Source: Arthrobacter sp. ISL-28 (GTDB lineage Bacteria; Actinomycetota; Actinomycetes; Actinomycetales; Micrococcaceae). Taken from it: a stretch of DNA of 47,018 nucleotides. The stretch spans positions 1 through 47,018 of the forward strand of contig NZ_JAGGPJ010000001.1 of the NCBI RefSeq assembly GCF_018613875.1. Reading direction: 5' to 3'. Shown piece by piece: positions 1 through 10,081 of this stretch (position 1 is its first letter; the number at the start of each line of letters is the position of its first letter). Below the pieces are notes generated by a model. The model was not told the origin of the DNA, made no database searches, and saw nothing but the letters and a program-made list of their open reading frames with translations. Position numbers and translations under genes: made by a program.

Positions 1-758
1 TGATGGTGGACATGGCACACTTTGCCGGCCTGGTCGCCGCCGGCCTGCACCCCAACCCGGTGCCCTACGCCGACGTCGTCACCACCACCACCCACAAGAC
101 CCTGGGCGGACCGCGCGGCGGAGTCATCCTCGCCAAGGAGCAGTACGCCAAGAAGATCAACAGCGCGGTCTTCCCCGGCCAGCAGGGCGGGCCGCTGGAG
201 CACGTCATCGCAGCCAAGGCCGTGGCCTTCAAGCTGGCAGCAACGCCTGAATTCAAGGAACGCCAGGAGCGCGTCCTGCAGGGCGCCAAGCTGCTGGCCG
301 AGCGGTTCCTTCAGCCCGACGTCGGGTCCGCCGGCATCACGGTGGTCAACGGCGGCACGGACGTACACCTGGTCCTCGTGGACCTGCGGAACTCCGAACT
401 GGACGGCCAGCAGGCAGAGGACGCGCTCCACAAGATCGGCATCACGGTGAACCGCAACGCGGTGCCGTTCGACCCCCGCCCGCCGATGGTGTCCTCCGGC
501 CTCCGGATCGGCACGCCCGCCCTCGCAACCCGCGGCTTCGGCGCGGCGGAGTTCGCCCAAGTTGCAGACATCATTGCGACGGCGCTCATCGCCGCGGCGG
601 GCAGCGGCACCCTCGACGACGAGACCGCCGTCGAGCTCCGTGCTCGCGTGGAGGCCCTCGCCGAACAGTTCCCCCTCTACCCGCACCTCGACGGCGGCAG
701 CACCGGCGTCGAGGAACTCGCCAGCCTTGAAGCAGACATGATTGGAGCAGCCCAGTGA
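1..758 (+). CDS. glyA: Serine hydroxymethyltransferase, 3' part
   Basis: The gene is cut by the left edge of the window; whole codons run from base 3. The fragment (251 codons) holds the C-terminal two thirds or so of the PLP enzyme that interconverts glycine plus 5,10-methylene-THF with serine. It begins at the conserved [14 protein letters not shown] segment. The PLP-binding lysine is in [14 protein letters not shown], residue 32 of the fragment. The family's [16 protein letters not shown] stretch follows. The ATG at base 3 is an internal methionine, not the start. The stop overlaps the soxB GTG by 3 bases, so the two are translationally coupled. Placed before sarcosine oxidase, it can join the glycine and methylene-THF made from sarcosine into serine. 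Confidence 0.95.
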   Translation, partial: MVDMAHFAGLVAAGLHPNPVPYADVVTTTTHKTLGGPRGGVILAKEQYAKKINSAVFPGQQGGPLEHVIAAKAVAFKLAATPEFKERQERVLQGAKLLAERFLQPDVGSAGITVVNGGTDVHLVLVDLRNSELDGQQAEDALHKIGITVNRNAVPFDPRPPMVSSGLRIGTPALATRGFGAAEFAQVADIIATALIAAAGSGTLDDETAVELRARVEALAEQFPLYPHLDGGSTGVEELASLEADMIGAAQ

Positions 759-1975
759 GCACCCACCAGCTCCCGGAACACCCGGAGTTCCTGTGGCACA
801 ACCCGGAGCCCAAGTCCTCCTATGACGCAGTGATCGTGGGCGGCGGCGGGCACGGCCTGGCCACCGCATACTTCCTGGCCAAGAACCACGGAATGACTAA
901 CATCGCCGTCCTGGAGAAGGGCTGGCTGGCCGGCGGCAACATGGCCCGCAACACCACCATCATCCGTTCCAACTATCTGTGGGACGAGAGCGCCGCCATC
1001 TACGAGCACGCCCTGAAGCTGTGGGAGGTGCTGCCCGAGGAGCTCGAGTACGACTTCCTCTTCAGCCAGCGCGGCGTGATGAACCTGGCCCATACCCTGG
1101 GCGACGTCCGCGAAAGCGTCCGCCGCGTTGGGGCCAACAAGCTCAACGGCGTGGACGCGGAATGGCTGGACCCACAGCAGGTCAAGGAACTCTGCCCCAT
1201 CCTGAACATCAGCGACAACATCCGCTACCCCGTCATGGGCGCCACCTACCAGCCCCGGGCCGGCATCGCCAAGCACGACCACGTCGCCTGGGCCTTCGCC
1301 CGCAAGTGCGACGAAATGGGCGTGGACATTATCCAGAACTGCGAGGTGACCGGCTTCCTGAAGGACGGCAACCGCGTGGTGGGCGTCAAGACCAACCGCG
1401 GCACCATCAACACCGAGAAGGTGGGCCTCTGCGCCGCCGGGCACAGCTCGGTCCTGGCGGAGATGGCCGGGTTCCGGCTCCCCATCCAGTCCCACCCCCT
1501 CCAGGCACTGGTCTCCGAACTCCACGAGCCGGTCCACCCGACCGTCGTGATGTCCAACCACGTCCACGTGTACGTCTCCCAGGCGCACAAGGGCGAATTG
1601 GTGATGGGTGCCGGCGTCGACTCCTACAACGGCTACGGCCAGCGCGGCTCCTTCCACGTGATCGAGCACCAGATGGCGGCCGCCGTCGAACTCTTCCCCA
1701 TCTTCGCCAGGGCCCACGTGCTCCGGACCTGGGGCGGCATCGTGGACACCACCCTGGATGCCTCACCGATCGTGGGCACCACCCCGGTGGAGAACATGTT
1801 CGTCAACTGCGGCTGGGGCACCGGCGGCTTCAAAGGCACCCCCGCGGCCGGCCTGACCTTCGCGCACACCATCGCCACCGGCGCGCCGCACAAGCTCAAC
1901 AAACCCTTCGCGCTGGAACGCTTCGAAACCGGTGCCCTGATCGACGAACACGGCGCTGCTGCCGTGGCCCACTAG
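755..1975 (+). CDS. soxB: Sarcosine oxidase beta subunit
   Basis: Beta subunit (406 aa, the usual length) of heterotetrameric sarcosine oxidase, a cytosolic flavoenzyme that oxidises sarcosine to glycine. An N-terminal dinucleotide-binding motif [14 protein letters not shown] lies at about residues 26-39. His174, in [10 protein letters not shown], fits the known covalent FMN histidine of the family. The C-terminal GGWG-like [12 protein letters not shown] segment, about residues 352-363, is typical of DAO-fold oxidases. The GTG start overlaps the glyA stop. Gene order B-D-A-G is the classical operon. The assignment is firm; the exact FMN residue number rests on family comparison. Confidence 0.96.
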   Translation: MSTHQLPEHPEFLWHNPEPKSSYDAVIVGGGGHGLATAYFLAKNHGMTNIAVLEKGWLAGGNMARNTTIIRSNYLWDESAAIYEHALKLWEVLPEELEYDFLFSQRGVMNLAHTLGDVRESVRRVGANKLNGVDAEWLDPQQVKELCPILNISDNIRYPVMGATYQPRAGIAKHDHVAWAFARKCDEMGVDIIQNCEVTGFLKDGNRVVGVKTNRGTINTEKVGLCAAGHSSVLAEMAGFRLPIQSHPLQALVSELHEPVHPTVVMSNHVHVYVSQAHKGELVMGAGVDSYNGYGQRGSFHVIEHQMAAAVELFPIFARAHVLRTWGGIVDTTLDASPIVGTTPVENMFVNCGWGTGGFKGTPAAGLTFAHTIATGAPHKLNKPFALERFETGALIDEHGAAAVAH

Positions 1976-1989
1976 AAAGAGGTAAGGAC

Positions 1990-2388
1990 ATGCTCCTGAT
2001 TCCCTGCCCCAACTGCGGGCCACGTGACGAGACCGAATTCCACTACGGCGGCCAGGCCCACGTGGCGTACCCCGAAAATCCCAACGAGCTCAACGACCGG
2101 GAATGGGCCGAGTACCTGTTCTACCGCGAAAACACGAAGGGCACGTTCGCTGAGCGGTGGGTGCACAGCACCGGCTGCCGGCAATGGTTCAACATGGTGC
2201 GCGACACGGTCACGTACGACATCCAGGCTGTCTACCAGATGGGCTCGCCCCGGCCTGCGACGGCCGTGCCGGCCGCGGCTGAATCCGGTACTGCCACCAC
2301 CGCCGCGAACAGCACCATCACGCTCGGCGACGCCGCCTCCAGCACCCCCGCATCCAGCATTAGTGCCCCGGAAGGAGCAACAAAGTGA
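1990..2388 (+). CDS. soxD: Sarcosine oxidase delta subunit
   Basis: Small zinc-binding subunit (132 aa) of heterotetrameric sarcosine oxidase. The start is the ATG after an AGAGGTAAGG ribosome site, giving the diagnostic N-terminus [17 protein letters not shown]. Cys6, Cys9, His59 and Cys63 are all present and match the zinc ligands known for this subunit. The C-terminal 40 or so residues are an Ala/Thr/Ser-rich extension beyond the conserved core, probably disordered. The stop overlaps the soxA GTG by 3 bases. Any longer reading of this frame upstream runs over soxB and is not real. Confidence 0.95.
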   Translation: MLLIPCPNCGPRDETEFHYGGQAHVAYPENPNELNDREWAEYLFYRENTKGTFAERWVHSTGCRQWFNMVRDTVTYDIQAVYQMGSPRPATAVPAAAESGTATTAANSTITLGDAASSTPASSISAPEGATK

Positions 2389-5327
2389 CTTCCCAGAACG
2401 CCCGCCTCGCCGCCGGCGGACGCATCGACCGCAGCATCTCCTGGCGTTTCACCGTGGACGGCCAGGAATTTACCGGACACCCCGGCGACACGCTCGCCTC
2501 GGCCCTGCTCGCCAACGGCCGGATCGCCGTCGGTAACTCGCTCTACGAGGACCGCCCCCGCGGCATCATGTCCGCCGGAGTGGAGGAAGCCAACGCGCTG
2601 GTCAAGGTCGCGGCACGCTTCCCCGGCCACGTAGCCGAGTCCATGCTCCCCGCCACCACGGTCACTCTCGTGGACGGACTGAAGGCGGAGCTGCTCAACG
2701 GCCTGGGCCGGCTGGACCCGGAGGAGGACCGCGCCGAATACGACAAGAAGTACGTCCACACCGATGTCCTGGTCATCGGCGGCGGTCCCGCCGGCCTGGC
2801 CGCGGCCCGCGAAGCCGTGCGCACCGGCGCCCGCGTGATCCTTATGGACGACCAGCCCGAACTGGGCGGGACGCTCCTGTCCGGATCCACCGCCTCCGGA
2901 CTGACGGAAACCATCGAGGGCAAGCCCGCCCTGGAGTGGGTGGCGGACATCGAGGCTGAGCTCATCTCCGCGGCCGAATGCACCGTCCTGAACCGCACCA
3001 CCGCCTTTGGCGCCTACGACGCCAACTACGTCATCGCGGTCCAGAACCGCACCGACCACCTTTCCAGCCCGGCCGCCCCAGGCGTGTCGCGGCAGCGGAT
3101 TTGGCACATCCGTGCCAACCAGGTGGTGCTGGCACCCGGCGCCCACGAACGCCCGCTGGTCTTCGAGAACAACGACCGCCCAGGCATCATGCTGGCCTCG
3201 GCCGTCCGCAGCTACCTCAACCGCTACGCAGTGGCCGCCGGGCAGCGCGTGGTCATCAGCACGACCAACGACAGCGCCTACGCCCTGGCAGCCGACCTGC
3301 GGGCATCCGGCGTCAAGGTCGCGGCCGTCGTCGACGCCCGTCCCCGGCTCACGGAAGTGGCCGCTGCCGCCGTCGAAGCCGGCACCCGGGTGCTGATCGG
3401 CAGCGCGGTGGCCAACACCGCCGCCGCTGCAGACGGCCGGCTGAGCAGCGTGACCGTCCGCAGCATCAACGACGACGGCGAACTCACCTCCGGCGTCGAA
3501 GAGATCGCCTGCGACCTGCTGGCAGTCTCGGGCGGCTGGAGCCCGCTGGTCCACCTCCACTCGCAGCGGCAGGGCAAGCTGCGCTGGGACGAAGACCTGG
3601 CGGCCTTCGTGCCGAGCACCGTGGTTCCCAACCAGCAGATTGTCGGCTCCGGCCGCGGCAGCTTCGAAACCGCAGACTGCCTCGCCGAAGGCACCTCTGC
3701 CGGAGCCGCAGCCGCCATCGCCGCCGGCTTCTCGTCCCCCATCGAGCCTTCCGCGCTCGTTGAGCCTAAGGCGTCCGCGCCTACCCGCCAACTGTGGCTG
3801 GTGCCGGGTCAGTCCGGCACCCCGGATGACTGGCACCACCACTTCGTCGACTTCCAGCGGGACCAGTCCGTGGCTGACGTCCTCCGCTCCACCGGAGCCG
3901 GAATGCGGTCCGTGGAGCACATCAAGCGCTACACCTCCATCAGCACCGCGAACGACCAGGGCAAGACCTCCGGCGTCAACGCCATCGGTGTCATTGCCGC
4001 AGCGCTTCGCACCGCCGGCGAGGCTTCCCGCGGCATCGGCGACATCGGCACCACCACCTACCGGGCGCCGTTCACACCGGTCGCCTTTGCGGCACTCGCC
4101 GGACGCCAGCGCGGCGAGCTGTTCGACCCCGCCCGCGTCACTTCCATCCACCCCTGGCACGTGGCACACGGCGCACTGTTCGAGGACGTGGGGCAGTGGA
4201 AGCGGCCCTGGTACTACCCGCAGGACGGGGAGGACATGGATGAAGCGGTGCTCCGCGAGTGCGCCGCAGTCCGGGACTCCGTGGGCTTCATGGACGCCAC
4301 CACCCTGGGCAAGATCGAAATCCGGGGCAAGGACGCCGGCGAATTCCTGAACCGCATCTACACCAACGCGTTCAAGAAGCTCGCTCCCGGCTCCGCCCGC
4401 TACGGCGTCATGTGCCTTCCTGACGGCATGATTTTCGACGACGGCGTGACCCTCCGTCTCGATGAGGACCGCTACTTCATGACCACCACAACCGGCGGCG
4501 CCGCCAAGGTGCTGGACTGGCTCGAGGAATGGCTGCAGACCGAATGGCCGGAACTCGATGTGCACTGCACGTCGGTGACCGAACAGTGGAGCACCATCGC
4601 CGTCGTCGGGCCAAAGTCCCGTGAGGTGATCGCGAAGGTTGCCCCCGAACTCGCCGCCAACGGCGGCCTGGACGCCGAGGCCTTCCCGTTCATGACCTTC
4701 CGCGAAACTACCCTTGCGTCCGGCGTGAAGGCGCGGATTTGCCGGATCTCGTTCTCCGGCGAGCTGGCCTACGAGATCAACGTGCCGTCCTGGTACGGGC
4801 TGAACACGTGGGAAGCCGTCGCTGCAGCCGGAGCGGAGTTCGACATCACCCCGTACGGTACGGAGACCATGCACGTGCTGCGTGCAGAGAAGGGCTACCC
4901 GATCGTCGGCCAGGACACGGACGGCACGGTCACCCCGCAGGACGCGGGAATGGAATGGATTGTCTCGAAGGCCAAGGACTTCATCGGCAAGCGCTCCTAC
5001 TCCCGGGTGGACGCCCAGCGCGAGGACCGCAAGCACCTGGTGAGCGTGCTCCCGGTGGACGGCAGCCTCAGGCTGCCGGAAGGCACCCAGCTGGTGGAAA
5101 AGGGCATCCCGGTGACCTCGGCCTACGGCCCCGTGCCCATGCAGGGCTTCGTGACCTCCAGCTACCACAGCGCCGCACTGGGCCGGTCCTTCGCGCTGGC
5201 CCTGATCAAGAACGGCCGCAATCGGATCGGCGAAACTCTGGTGGCCGCCGCAGGGAACCAGCTCGTCGACGTTGTCGTGGCAGAAACCGTACTTTTTGAC
5301 CCCGAAGGGACCCGTAAAGATGGCTGA
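2385..5327 (+). CDS. soxA: Sarcosine oxidase alpha subunit
   Basis: Large subunit (980 aa, full family length) of heterotetrameric sarcosine oxidase. The N-terminus, about residues 15-95, is the 2Fe-2S-ferredoxin-like domain seen in the family. An NAD-binding [10 protein letters not shown] motif starts at residue 132 and heads a pyridine-nucleotide-disulfide-oxidoreductase region. The C-terminal 380 or so residues are the GcvT-like folate-binding domain, with [16 protein letters not shown] and [16 protein letters not shown]. In the family this domain transfers the methyl-derived carbon to THF as 5,10-methylene-THF. The GTG start follows GGAAGGAGC and overlaps the soxD stop. The stop overlaps soxG by 8 bases. 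A 1090-codon open frame on the opposite strand is a high-GC shadow. Confidence 0.96.
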   Translation: MTSQNARLAAGGRIDRSISWRFTVDGQEFTGHPGDTLASALLANGRIAVGNSLYEDRPRGIMSAGVEEANALVKVAARFPGHVAESMLPATTVTLVDGLKAELLNGLGRLDPEEDRAEYDKKYVHTDVLVIGGGPAGLAAAREAVRTGARVILMDDQPELGGTLLSGSTASGLTETIEGKPALEWVADIEAELISAAECTVLNRTTAFGAYDANYVIAVQNRTDHLSSPAAPGVSRQRIWHIRANQVVLAPGAHERPLVFENNDRPGIMLASAVRSYLNRYAVAAGQRVVISTTNDSAYALAADLRASGVKVAAVVDARPRLTEVAAAAVEAGTRVLIGSAVANTAAAADGRLSSVTVRSINDDGELTSGVEEIACDLLAVSGGWSPLVHLHSQRQGKLRWDEDLAAFVPSTVVPNQQIVGSGRGSFETADCLAEGTSAGAAAAIAAGFSSPIEPSALVEPKASAPTRQLWLVPGQSGTPDDWHHHFVDFQRDQSVADVLRSTGAGMRSVEHIKRYTSISTANDQGKTSGVNAIGVIAAALRTAGEASRGIGDIGTTTYRAPFTPVAFAALAGRQRGELFDPARVTSIHPWHVAHGALFEDVGQWKRPWYYPQDGEDMDEAVLRECAAVRDSVGFMDATTLGKIEIRGKDAGEFLNRIYTNAFKKLAPGSARYGVMCLPDGMIFDDGVTLRLDEDRYFMTTTTGGAAKVLDWLEEWLQTEWPELDVHCTSVTEQWSTIAVVGPKSREVIAKVAPELAANGGLDAEAFPFMTFRETTLASGVKARICRISFSGELAYEINVPSWYGLNTWEAVAAAGAEFDITPYGTETMHVLRAEKGYPIVGQDTDGTVTPQDAGMEWIVSKAKDFIGKRSYSRVDAQREDRKHLVSVLPVDGSLRLPEGTQLVEKGIPVTSAYGPVPMQGFVTSSYHSAALGRSFALALIKNGRNRIGETLVAAAGNQLVDVVVAETVLFDPEGTRKDG

Positions 5328-5955
5328 AACAGCAGCACTCGAAAATTCCAAGAAGACCCGGATGGCCCGGCAAAGCCCGGCGTCCCTCCTGCGTGCAGCG
5401 TTTGAGTCGGGGTCCATTGCGGGCGTCGTGGAGCTGAACGAATTGGCTTTCCTGACCATGGTCGGCGTCCGGGTGGACCCGAACACTGAGGCGGGAACGC
5501 GCATCTCCTCCGTTACTGGCGGACTGCCTGCCCGGTCAGGGGACGTCTACGCCAACGGCGAGACTGCGGTGCTCTGGCTGGGACCCGCCGAATTCCTCGT
5601 GGTGGCGCCTTCGGAAGCCCACGAGTCCCTCGGCGGCGACCTGATCCAGGCACTTCGCGCGGCTCTGTCGGACGGCGAAGGCCAGGTAGTGGACCTGTCC
5701 GCCAACCGCACCACCTTCGAGCTGACCGGACCGCGGGCCCGGGCCGTGCTGGAGAAGGGCTGCTCGCTGGACCTGCACCCCCGCGTCCTGAAGACCGGCT
5801 CGGCACTGTCCACGGAAATCGGCAACATCCCCGCCATCCTGTGGAAGACCGGGGACGAAACGTACCGGATCTTCCCGCGCGCCTCGTTCGCAGATTTCCT
5901 GGGCCGGTGGCTCCTGGACGCCATGCGGGAATACGGCTCCCCCGAGGTTCCCTAA
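5320..5955 (+). CDS. soxG: Sarcosine oxidase gamma subunit
   Basis: Gamma subunit (211 aa) of heterotetrameric sarcosine oxidase, a folate-domain-like protein that helps position FMN and the alpha/beta interface. The chosen ATG lies inside the soxA 3' end, with GAAGGGACCC as ribosome site, and gives [20 protein letters not shown]. The family's [25 protein letters not shown] stretch is about residues 129-153. Its stop shares one base with the sdaA start. Identification rests on sequence type and its fixed place in the operon. Confidence 0.93.
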   Translation: MAETAALENSKKTRMARQSPASLLRAAFESGSIAGVVELNELAFLTMVGVRVDPNTEAGTRISSVTGGLPARSGDVYANGETAVLWLGPAEFLVVAPSEAHESLGGDLIQALRAALSDGEGQVVDLSANRTTFELTGPRARAVLEKGCSLDLHPRVLKTGSALSTEIGNIPAILWKTGDETYRIFPRASFADFLGRWLLDAMREYGSPEVP

Positions 5956-7382
5956 TGGCACTGAGTGTGCTGGACCTGTTCTCCGTTGGCATCGGGCCGT
6001 CGTCATCACACACGGTCGGCCCGATGCGGGCAGCGAAGCTGTTTACCGACGGTCTGAAAGGCGACGGGCTCCTCAGCTCCACCACGCGTGTGCAGGCCGA
6101 ACTCTTCGGCTCACTCGGTGCCACCGGGCGGGGCCACGGCTCGGACAAGGCCGTGGTCCTGGGGTTCAAGGGCCTGGACCCGGAAACCGTGGACACCCGC
6201 ACAGCGGATGACCAGGTGGCCGCCGCTGCCCTTGACGCCGAACTGTTGATCGCCGGAGACCACCGGGTGGACTTCAACTGGGACGAGGACGTGGTCCTGC
6301 ACCGGCGAAAGTCCCTCCCGGCCCACCCCAACGGCATGACTTTCCGGGCACTGGACCACACCGGGGCCGTGCTCCGCGAACGCAGCTACTATTCCATCGG
6401 CGGCGGCTTCGTGGTGGACGGCGACGCGGCAGGTGGCGACAGGATCGTGGCGGATAACACGGTGCTCCCGTATCCATTCAGCAGCGCTGACGAACTCCTC
6501 GACATCTGCCGGCGGGAAAGAATGTCCATCTCGGACGTCATGCTCGCCAACGAGCTGGTCTGGCGCAGCGAATCGGAGCTACGGGAGAAGCTGCTGGGCC
6601 TTTGGGCAGTCATGCGCGAATGCGTGGAGAACGGCTGCAGCGCCGAGGGCATCCTGCCCGGCGGCCTGATGGTCAAGCGGCGCGCGCCGTCGCTGTTCCG
6701 GACGCTGACGGAATCCGCCGCCTCAGCCGCTGCTGCCACCGCAGAGGCGGCTGCCACGCAGTCGCTGGTCCAGGCACCGGCAGATCCGCTGCTCGCGATG
6801 GAATGGGTGAACCTGTTCGCACTCGCAGTCAACGAGGAAAACGCGGCTGGCGGCCGGATCGTCACCGCCCCCACCAACGGCGCGGCCGGGATCGTCCCGG
6901 CGGTGCTGCACTACTACATCAAGTTCGTTCCCGGAGCCAATGACGACGGCGTCGTGCGCTTCCTCCTTACGGCAGCCGCCGTCGGGATTCTTTTCAAGAT
7001 GAATGCCTCCATCTCTGGCGCTGAAGTCGGCTGCCAGGGCGAAGTGGGCTCTGCCTGCTCCATGGCGGCCGCCGGTCTCTGTGAAGTACTGGGCGGCACC
7101 GCCACGCAGGTGGAGAACGCCGCCGAGGTGGGCATTGAACACAACCTTGGCCTGACCTGCGACCCCGTGGGCGGCCTGGTGCAGATTCCCTGCATCGAGC
7201 GGAACGCCATCGCCAGCGTGAAGGCCATCAACGCCGCCCGCCTTGCCCTGCACGGGGACGGCAGCCACAAGGTATCCCTCGACAAAGCCATCAAGACGAT
7301 GCGCGAGACAGGAGCCGACATGAAAACCAAGTACAAGGAAACCTCCCGAGGAGGACTCGCCGTGAATGTGATTGAGTGCTGA
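5955..7382 (+). CDS. sdaA: L-serine ammonia-lyase, single-chain Fe-S type
   Basis: Converts L-serine to pyruvate and ammonia (475 aa, normal for the fused one-chain form). The N-terminal beta domain opens with the diagnostic [21 protein letters not shown]. The C-terminal alpha domain holds the oxygen-sensitive 4Fe-4S cysteines in [14 protein letters not shown] and [18 protein letters not shown]. The ATG shares a base with the soxG stop, so it belongs to the same transcript. In context it drains the serine made by GlyA from sarcosine-derived glycine and one-carbon units into central metabolism. Confidence 0.96.
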   Translation: MALSVLDLFSVGIGPSSSHTVGPMRAAKLFTDGLKGDGLLSSTTRVQAELFGSLGATGRGHGSDKAVVLGFKGLDPETVDTRTADDQVAAAALDAELLIAGDHRVDFNWDEDVVLHRRKSLPAHPNGMTFRALDHTGAVLRERSYYSIGGGFVVDGDAAGGDRIVADNTVLPYPFSSADELLDICRRERMSISDVMLANELVWRSESELREKLLGLWAVMRECVENGCSAEGILPGGLMVKRRAPSLFRTLTESAASAAAATAEAAATQSLVQAPADPLLAMEWVNLFALAVNEENAAGGRIVTAPTNGAAGIVPAVLHYYIKFVPGANDDGVVRFLLTAAAVGILFKMNASISGAEVGCQGEVGSACSMAAAGLCEVLGGTATQVENAAEVGIEHNLGLTCDPVGGLVQIPCIERNAIASVKAINAARLALHGDGSHKVSLDKAIKTMRETGADMKTKYKETSRGGLAVNVIEC

Positions 7383-7385
7383 GCC

Positions 7386-8282
7386 ATGACCGCCACTAAG
7401 CCTGAAACTGTCCCTGTTGCCCCCGCGACCACCGTGGAGCACGTTCTCACACTCGACTGCCGGGAGTCACCCGGCATCGTCCACGCCGTCTCCGGCTTCC
7501 TGCTGGAACACGGCTGCGACATCATCGACAACCAGCAGTTCGGCGAACGCTCCGAAGGGCACTTCTTCATGAGGGTGCACTTTGCGTCCGACGGCGATGC
7601 CTCCACCGCGGATACCTTGCGTGCCGCCTTTGCCCCCGTGGCCGAACGCTTCGGGATGCGCTGGCGGCTGGAGCCCCACGGCGCCAAGCGCCGCGTCTTG
7701 ATCATGGTGTCGAAGTTCGGCCACTGCCTCAACGACCTGCTGTTCCGGGCCCGGATCGGCGAACTGCCGGTGGAAATCGTGGCCGTGGTCTCCAACCACA
7801 CGGACCACCAGACTCTGGTCGATTGGCATGGCATCCCCTTCTACCACGTCCCCGTCACGGCCGCCACGAAGCCGGCCGCCGAGGCACGCCTGCTGGAGCT
7901 CGTGGACGAGCTCGACGTCGAACTCGTGGTGCTGGCCCGCTACATGCAGGTCCTCAGCGACGGGCTGGCGCGGAAACTGGACGGCCGGGCCATCAATATC
8001 CACCACTCGTTCCTGCCCAGCTTCAAGGGCGCCAAGCCGTACCACCAGGCCTACGCCCGGGGGGTCAAGACCGTGGGGGCCACCGCGCACTACGTCAACG
8101 CCGAGCTGGACGAGGGACCGATCATCGCCCAGCAGGTGGTTGAAGTGGACCATACCTATGGGCCTGAGGAGCTGGTGGCAGCCGGCCGCGACACGGAATG
8201 CAAGGCCCTCAGCAACGCCGTCCGCTGGCACTGCGAAGGCCGGGTCATTCTGCAGGGCAACAGGACCGTGGTCCTCCGCTAA
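7386..8282 (+). CDS. purU: Formyltetrahydrofolate deformylase
   Basis: Hydrolyses 10-formyl-THF to formate and THF (298 aa). An N-terminal ACT-type regulatory domain covers about residues 18-92 (LTLDCRESPGIVHAVSGFLLEH). The hydrolase domain is formyltransferase-like, with NIHHSFLPSFKGAKPYHQA at about residues 208-226. The catalytic Asp probably lies in AELDEGPIIAQQ. It starts 3 bases after the sdaA stop. As last gene of the operon it resets the folate pool when sarcosine demethylation overproduces one-carbon units. Its TAA stop is also the first part of the repeat array that follows. Confidence 0.95.
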   Translation: MTATKPETVPVAPATTVEHVLTLDCRESPGIVHAVSGFLLEHGCDIIDNQQFGERSEGHFFMRVHFASDGDASTADTLRAAFAPVAERFGMRWRLEPHGAKRRVLIMVSKFGHCLNDLLFRARIGELPVEIVAVVSNHTDHQTLVDWHGIPFYHVPVTAATKPAAEARLLELVDELDVELVVLARYMQVLSDGLARKLDGRAINIHHSFLPSFKGAKPYHQAYARGVKTVGATAHYVNAELDEGPIIAQQVVEVDHTYGPEELVAAGRDTECKALSNAVRWHCEGRVILQGNRTVVLR

Positions 8283-8442
8283 CAGGACGCTCCCTCACGT
8301 CCTGCGGTTTAACTCCTGACGCTCCCTCACTTAGTGCTGCTTAACGCCTGACGCTCCCTCACTTCTAGTGCGGGAGCGTCAGGCGTTAAACGGGTCAAAG
8401 GTGAGGGAGCGACCGGGCAGGGGGCAGCTTGTGAGGTTATAA
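8280..8442 (+). repeat. 32-bp periodic repeat array 1, convergent halves
   Basis: Copies of GACGCTCCCTCAC end at 8298, 8330 and 8362, exactly 32 bases apart. The 19 bases before each share a TTAAC-NCCT core and are otherwise variable. The first unit begins with the purU stop codon (TAACAG). Opposite-strand copies then run back: GTGCGGGAGCGTC at 8368 and GTGAGGGAGCG at 8401, with a decayed one perhaps at 8431. The two halves meet in a long hairpin. Spacer-like parts are only about 10-19 bases and no cas genes are near, so this is not a CRISPR. Confidence 0.85.
8341..8389 (+). terminator. Long hairpin at centre of array 1
   Basis: The arms 8341-8358 and 8372-8389 are perfect 18-base complements. 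After one mismatch, three more pairs form (8360-8362 with 8368-8370), leaving a 5-base loop. No T-run follows on either strand, so it is not a classical intrinsic terminator. It lies 58 bases after the purU stop and may end the operon or protect its 3' end. Confidence 0.55.
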
Positions 8443-8494
8443 GCGGGCTAGCCGAGTGGCAAGATGCAGAGCAACGAGGCGGCTTGTGCCACGC

Positions 8495-9261
8495 GGATTC
8501 TTCATCCCCGGATTCACCGCCGAAAGCTACCCCGACGTCGTCCGCCGCATCGTGGACGCTGGCCACGAGATCGCCCACCACGGCTACCTGCACGAACCCA
8601 TGCAGGGCATCCACGCCGCCACCGAGGGGCGATACATCGACCGGGGGCTGGAAGCACTGGCCAACGTCGCGGGCCTGCGGCTACCGCGCTCCCTGGTGGG
8701 AGCTTAAACTCGCCGGCCCTGTTGGCGGACCGCGGCTTCCTCTACGACTCCAGCCTGCTCGACGGCGATGCACCGTACCGCTTCAGCGTCGCCGACGGCG
8801 ACTCCCGGGACCTGGTCGAAATCCCCGTTGACTGGGCGCTGGACGACTGGGAGCAGTACGCCTTCTCCCCCAGAGTCACCGGCAGCGGAGTCATCGAAAG
8901 CCCGGCGAAAATCCTCGAAATGTGGACGCTGGAAGCAGAGGCGCACCATGCCGCCGGAAGCTGCTTCGTGCTGAGCAATCATCCGTCCATCTCCGGCCGG
9001 CCGTCCAAAGCGGTGGCCCTCGAACAGCTGATCAGCCGCGTCAAAGCCATGGATGGCATGTGGGTCACCACTATGGCCAGGATCGCCGAGCAGACAAGGG
9101 ACACCGTCACTGAGGTGCACAGCCACGCGCGCATTGAAGTCCCTGGTTTTCCCGACGCCCGGCGCCCGCTTCACCCCGGCCAGTGTCCGTCACCCGGAGC
9201 TGACCGCAGGCCCGTCATGACCCAGCCAACCACCAACGCCCCTCAACTTTTACCGACTTAA
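8495..9261 (+). pseudogene. Polysaccharide deacetylase (PuuE/PgdA-like), degraded
   Basis: The remains of a deacetylase of the NodB fold, nearest to the PuuE allantoinase / HP0310-type branch, can be read in three successive frames. FFIPGFTAESYPDVVRRIVDAG comes first, from 8495. GYRAPWWEL follows in a second frame at about 8678-8704. NSPALLADRGFLYDSSLLDG through to VTEVHSHARIEVPGFP continues in a third frame from about 8708. So there are two frameshifts, and the N-terminal 60 or so residues, including the first metal-binding Asp, are absent. The surviving body still shows IPVDWALDDWEQY and SPAKILEMWTLEAEA. The final in-frame TAA lies inside the next repeat array. Both flanks are the same 32-bp repeats, so the loss of the 5' end may be repeat-mediated. 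Confidence 0.8.
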
Positions 9262-9489
9262 TGGGTACGCTCCCTCACCTTTTACCGATATAACGGGGAC
9301 GCTCCCTCACATTCGGCGGCTCGAACAGAGACGCTCCCTCACACTGGCGTGAGGGAGCGTCTTGGTTTTTTTGTGGAAAGTGAGGGAGGGTCCCGTCAAA
9401 CAGCGCGGGATGTGAGGGAGGGTCCCGTCAAACAGCGCGGGATGTGAGGGAGGGTCCCGTCAAACAGCGCGGGATGTGAGGGAGGGTTA
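9247..9489 (+). repeat. 32-bp periodic repeat array 2, convergent halves
   Basis: Plus-strand units 9247-9278, 9279-9310 and 9311-9342 each end in (T/G)ACGCTCCCTCAC; the first two are near identical throughout. Minus-strand units follow at 9349-9379 (31 bases), then three identical 32-base copies at 9380-9411, 9412-9443 and 9444-9475 containing GTGAGGGAGGGTCCCGTC. A partial copy at 9476-9487 runs into the bcp stop codon. Read from bcp the first unit is TAACCCTCCCTCAC, so this array also starts at a stop codon. The architecture mirrors array 1. Confidence 0.9.
9329..9372 (+). terminator. Intrinsic terminator at centre of array 2
   Basis: A perfect 14-bp stem (9329-9342 with 9349-9362) and a 6-base loop are followed by TTGG and seven T at 9366-9372. 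This is a strong rho-independent terminator for plus-strand transcription coming from the deacetylase remnant. It is built from one forward and one inverted repeat unit. Confidence 0.8.
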
Positions 9490-9966
9490 GATGCCGAGTT
9501 CGTCCTTCAGCGCCTGGACGTGGCCCTGCGCCTTGACCTGGTAGTGCGCGACACGGACCTTTCCTTCAGGATCGAGAACCACCGTGGAGCGCACGATGCC
9601 CTCACGGACCTCGCCGTCCACAAGCTTCTCGCCCCAGGCGCCGTAGGCCAGAGCCACGGCGTGGTCCTCGTCGGCAAGCAGCGGGAACGTCAGCGAGAAG
9701 TCGCCGGTGAAGTGGGCCAGCTTTTCCGGAGCGTCGGGGGAGACGCCGAGGACTTCGTAGCCGGAGCCCTGGAACGAGGCCAGATTGTCGCGGAAGTCGC
9801 AGGCCTCGGTAGTGCAGCCCGGGGTGGCGGCCTCGGGGTAGAAGTACACGATGACGTTCTTGCCGCGGTAGTCGGCCAGCGAGGTTTGCTTGCCTTCGGC
9901 GTCCGGCAGGGTGAAGTCCGGCGCCTGGATTCCGGGCTGGAGCTTCGTGGTCAGGTAGGTGCTCAT
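9487..9966 (-). CDS. bcp: Thiol peroxidase, BCP/PrxQ type
   Basis: Peroxiredoxin of the bacterioferritin-comigratory-protein class (159 aa), reducing hydrogen and organic peroxides with thioredoxin-type donors. The thioredoxin fold shows the peroxidatic Cys51 in ATPGCTTEACDFRD and a resolving Cys56 five residues on, the CxxxxC form of E. coli BCP. The ATG at 9966 follows GAAGGAAATGCC. Reading further upstream in the same frame gives a non-conserved tail without a ribosome site. It is the last gene on this minus-strand stretch, 115 bases after the winged-helix gene, and may have its own promoter there. Confidence 0.94.
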   Translation of the reverse strand: MSTYLTTKLQPGIQAPDFTLPDAEGKQTSLADYRGKNVIVYFYPEAATPGCTTEACDFRDNLASFQGSGYEVLGVSPDAPEKLAHFTGDFSLTFPLLADEDHAVALAYGAWGEKLVDGEVREGIVRSTVVLDPEGKVRVAHYQVKAQGHVQALKDELGI

Positions 9967-10081
9967 GGCATTTCCTTCGGATGGATCGGGCAAAAACAAG
10001 TTAGGCAATTCAACCCAGGGACTACAAGCTGTGCAAAACAAAGCCGGCAGGACAATGACGCTGGAGTGGTTAACGGCCCGG

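Noticed and set aside
2232..5504. Long open frame (1090 codons) on the minus strand opposite soxA
   Set aside because: A third-position GC shadow: soxA on the other strand is clearly conserved, and the antisense product is low-complexity Gly/Val/Asp/His-rich with no motif.
8280..8442. CRISPR array
   Set aside because: The period is right but the constant part plus core exceed the variable part, the arrays invert on themselves, and no cas gene is present.
8440..8470. Possible tRNA start (GCCGAGTGGCAAGATGC resembles a Ser/Leu D-arm)
   Set aside because: No matching acceptor stem, anticodon arm or T-arm follows.
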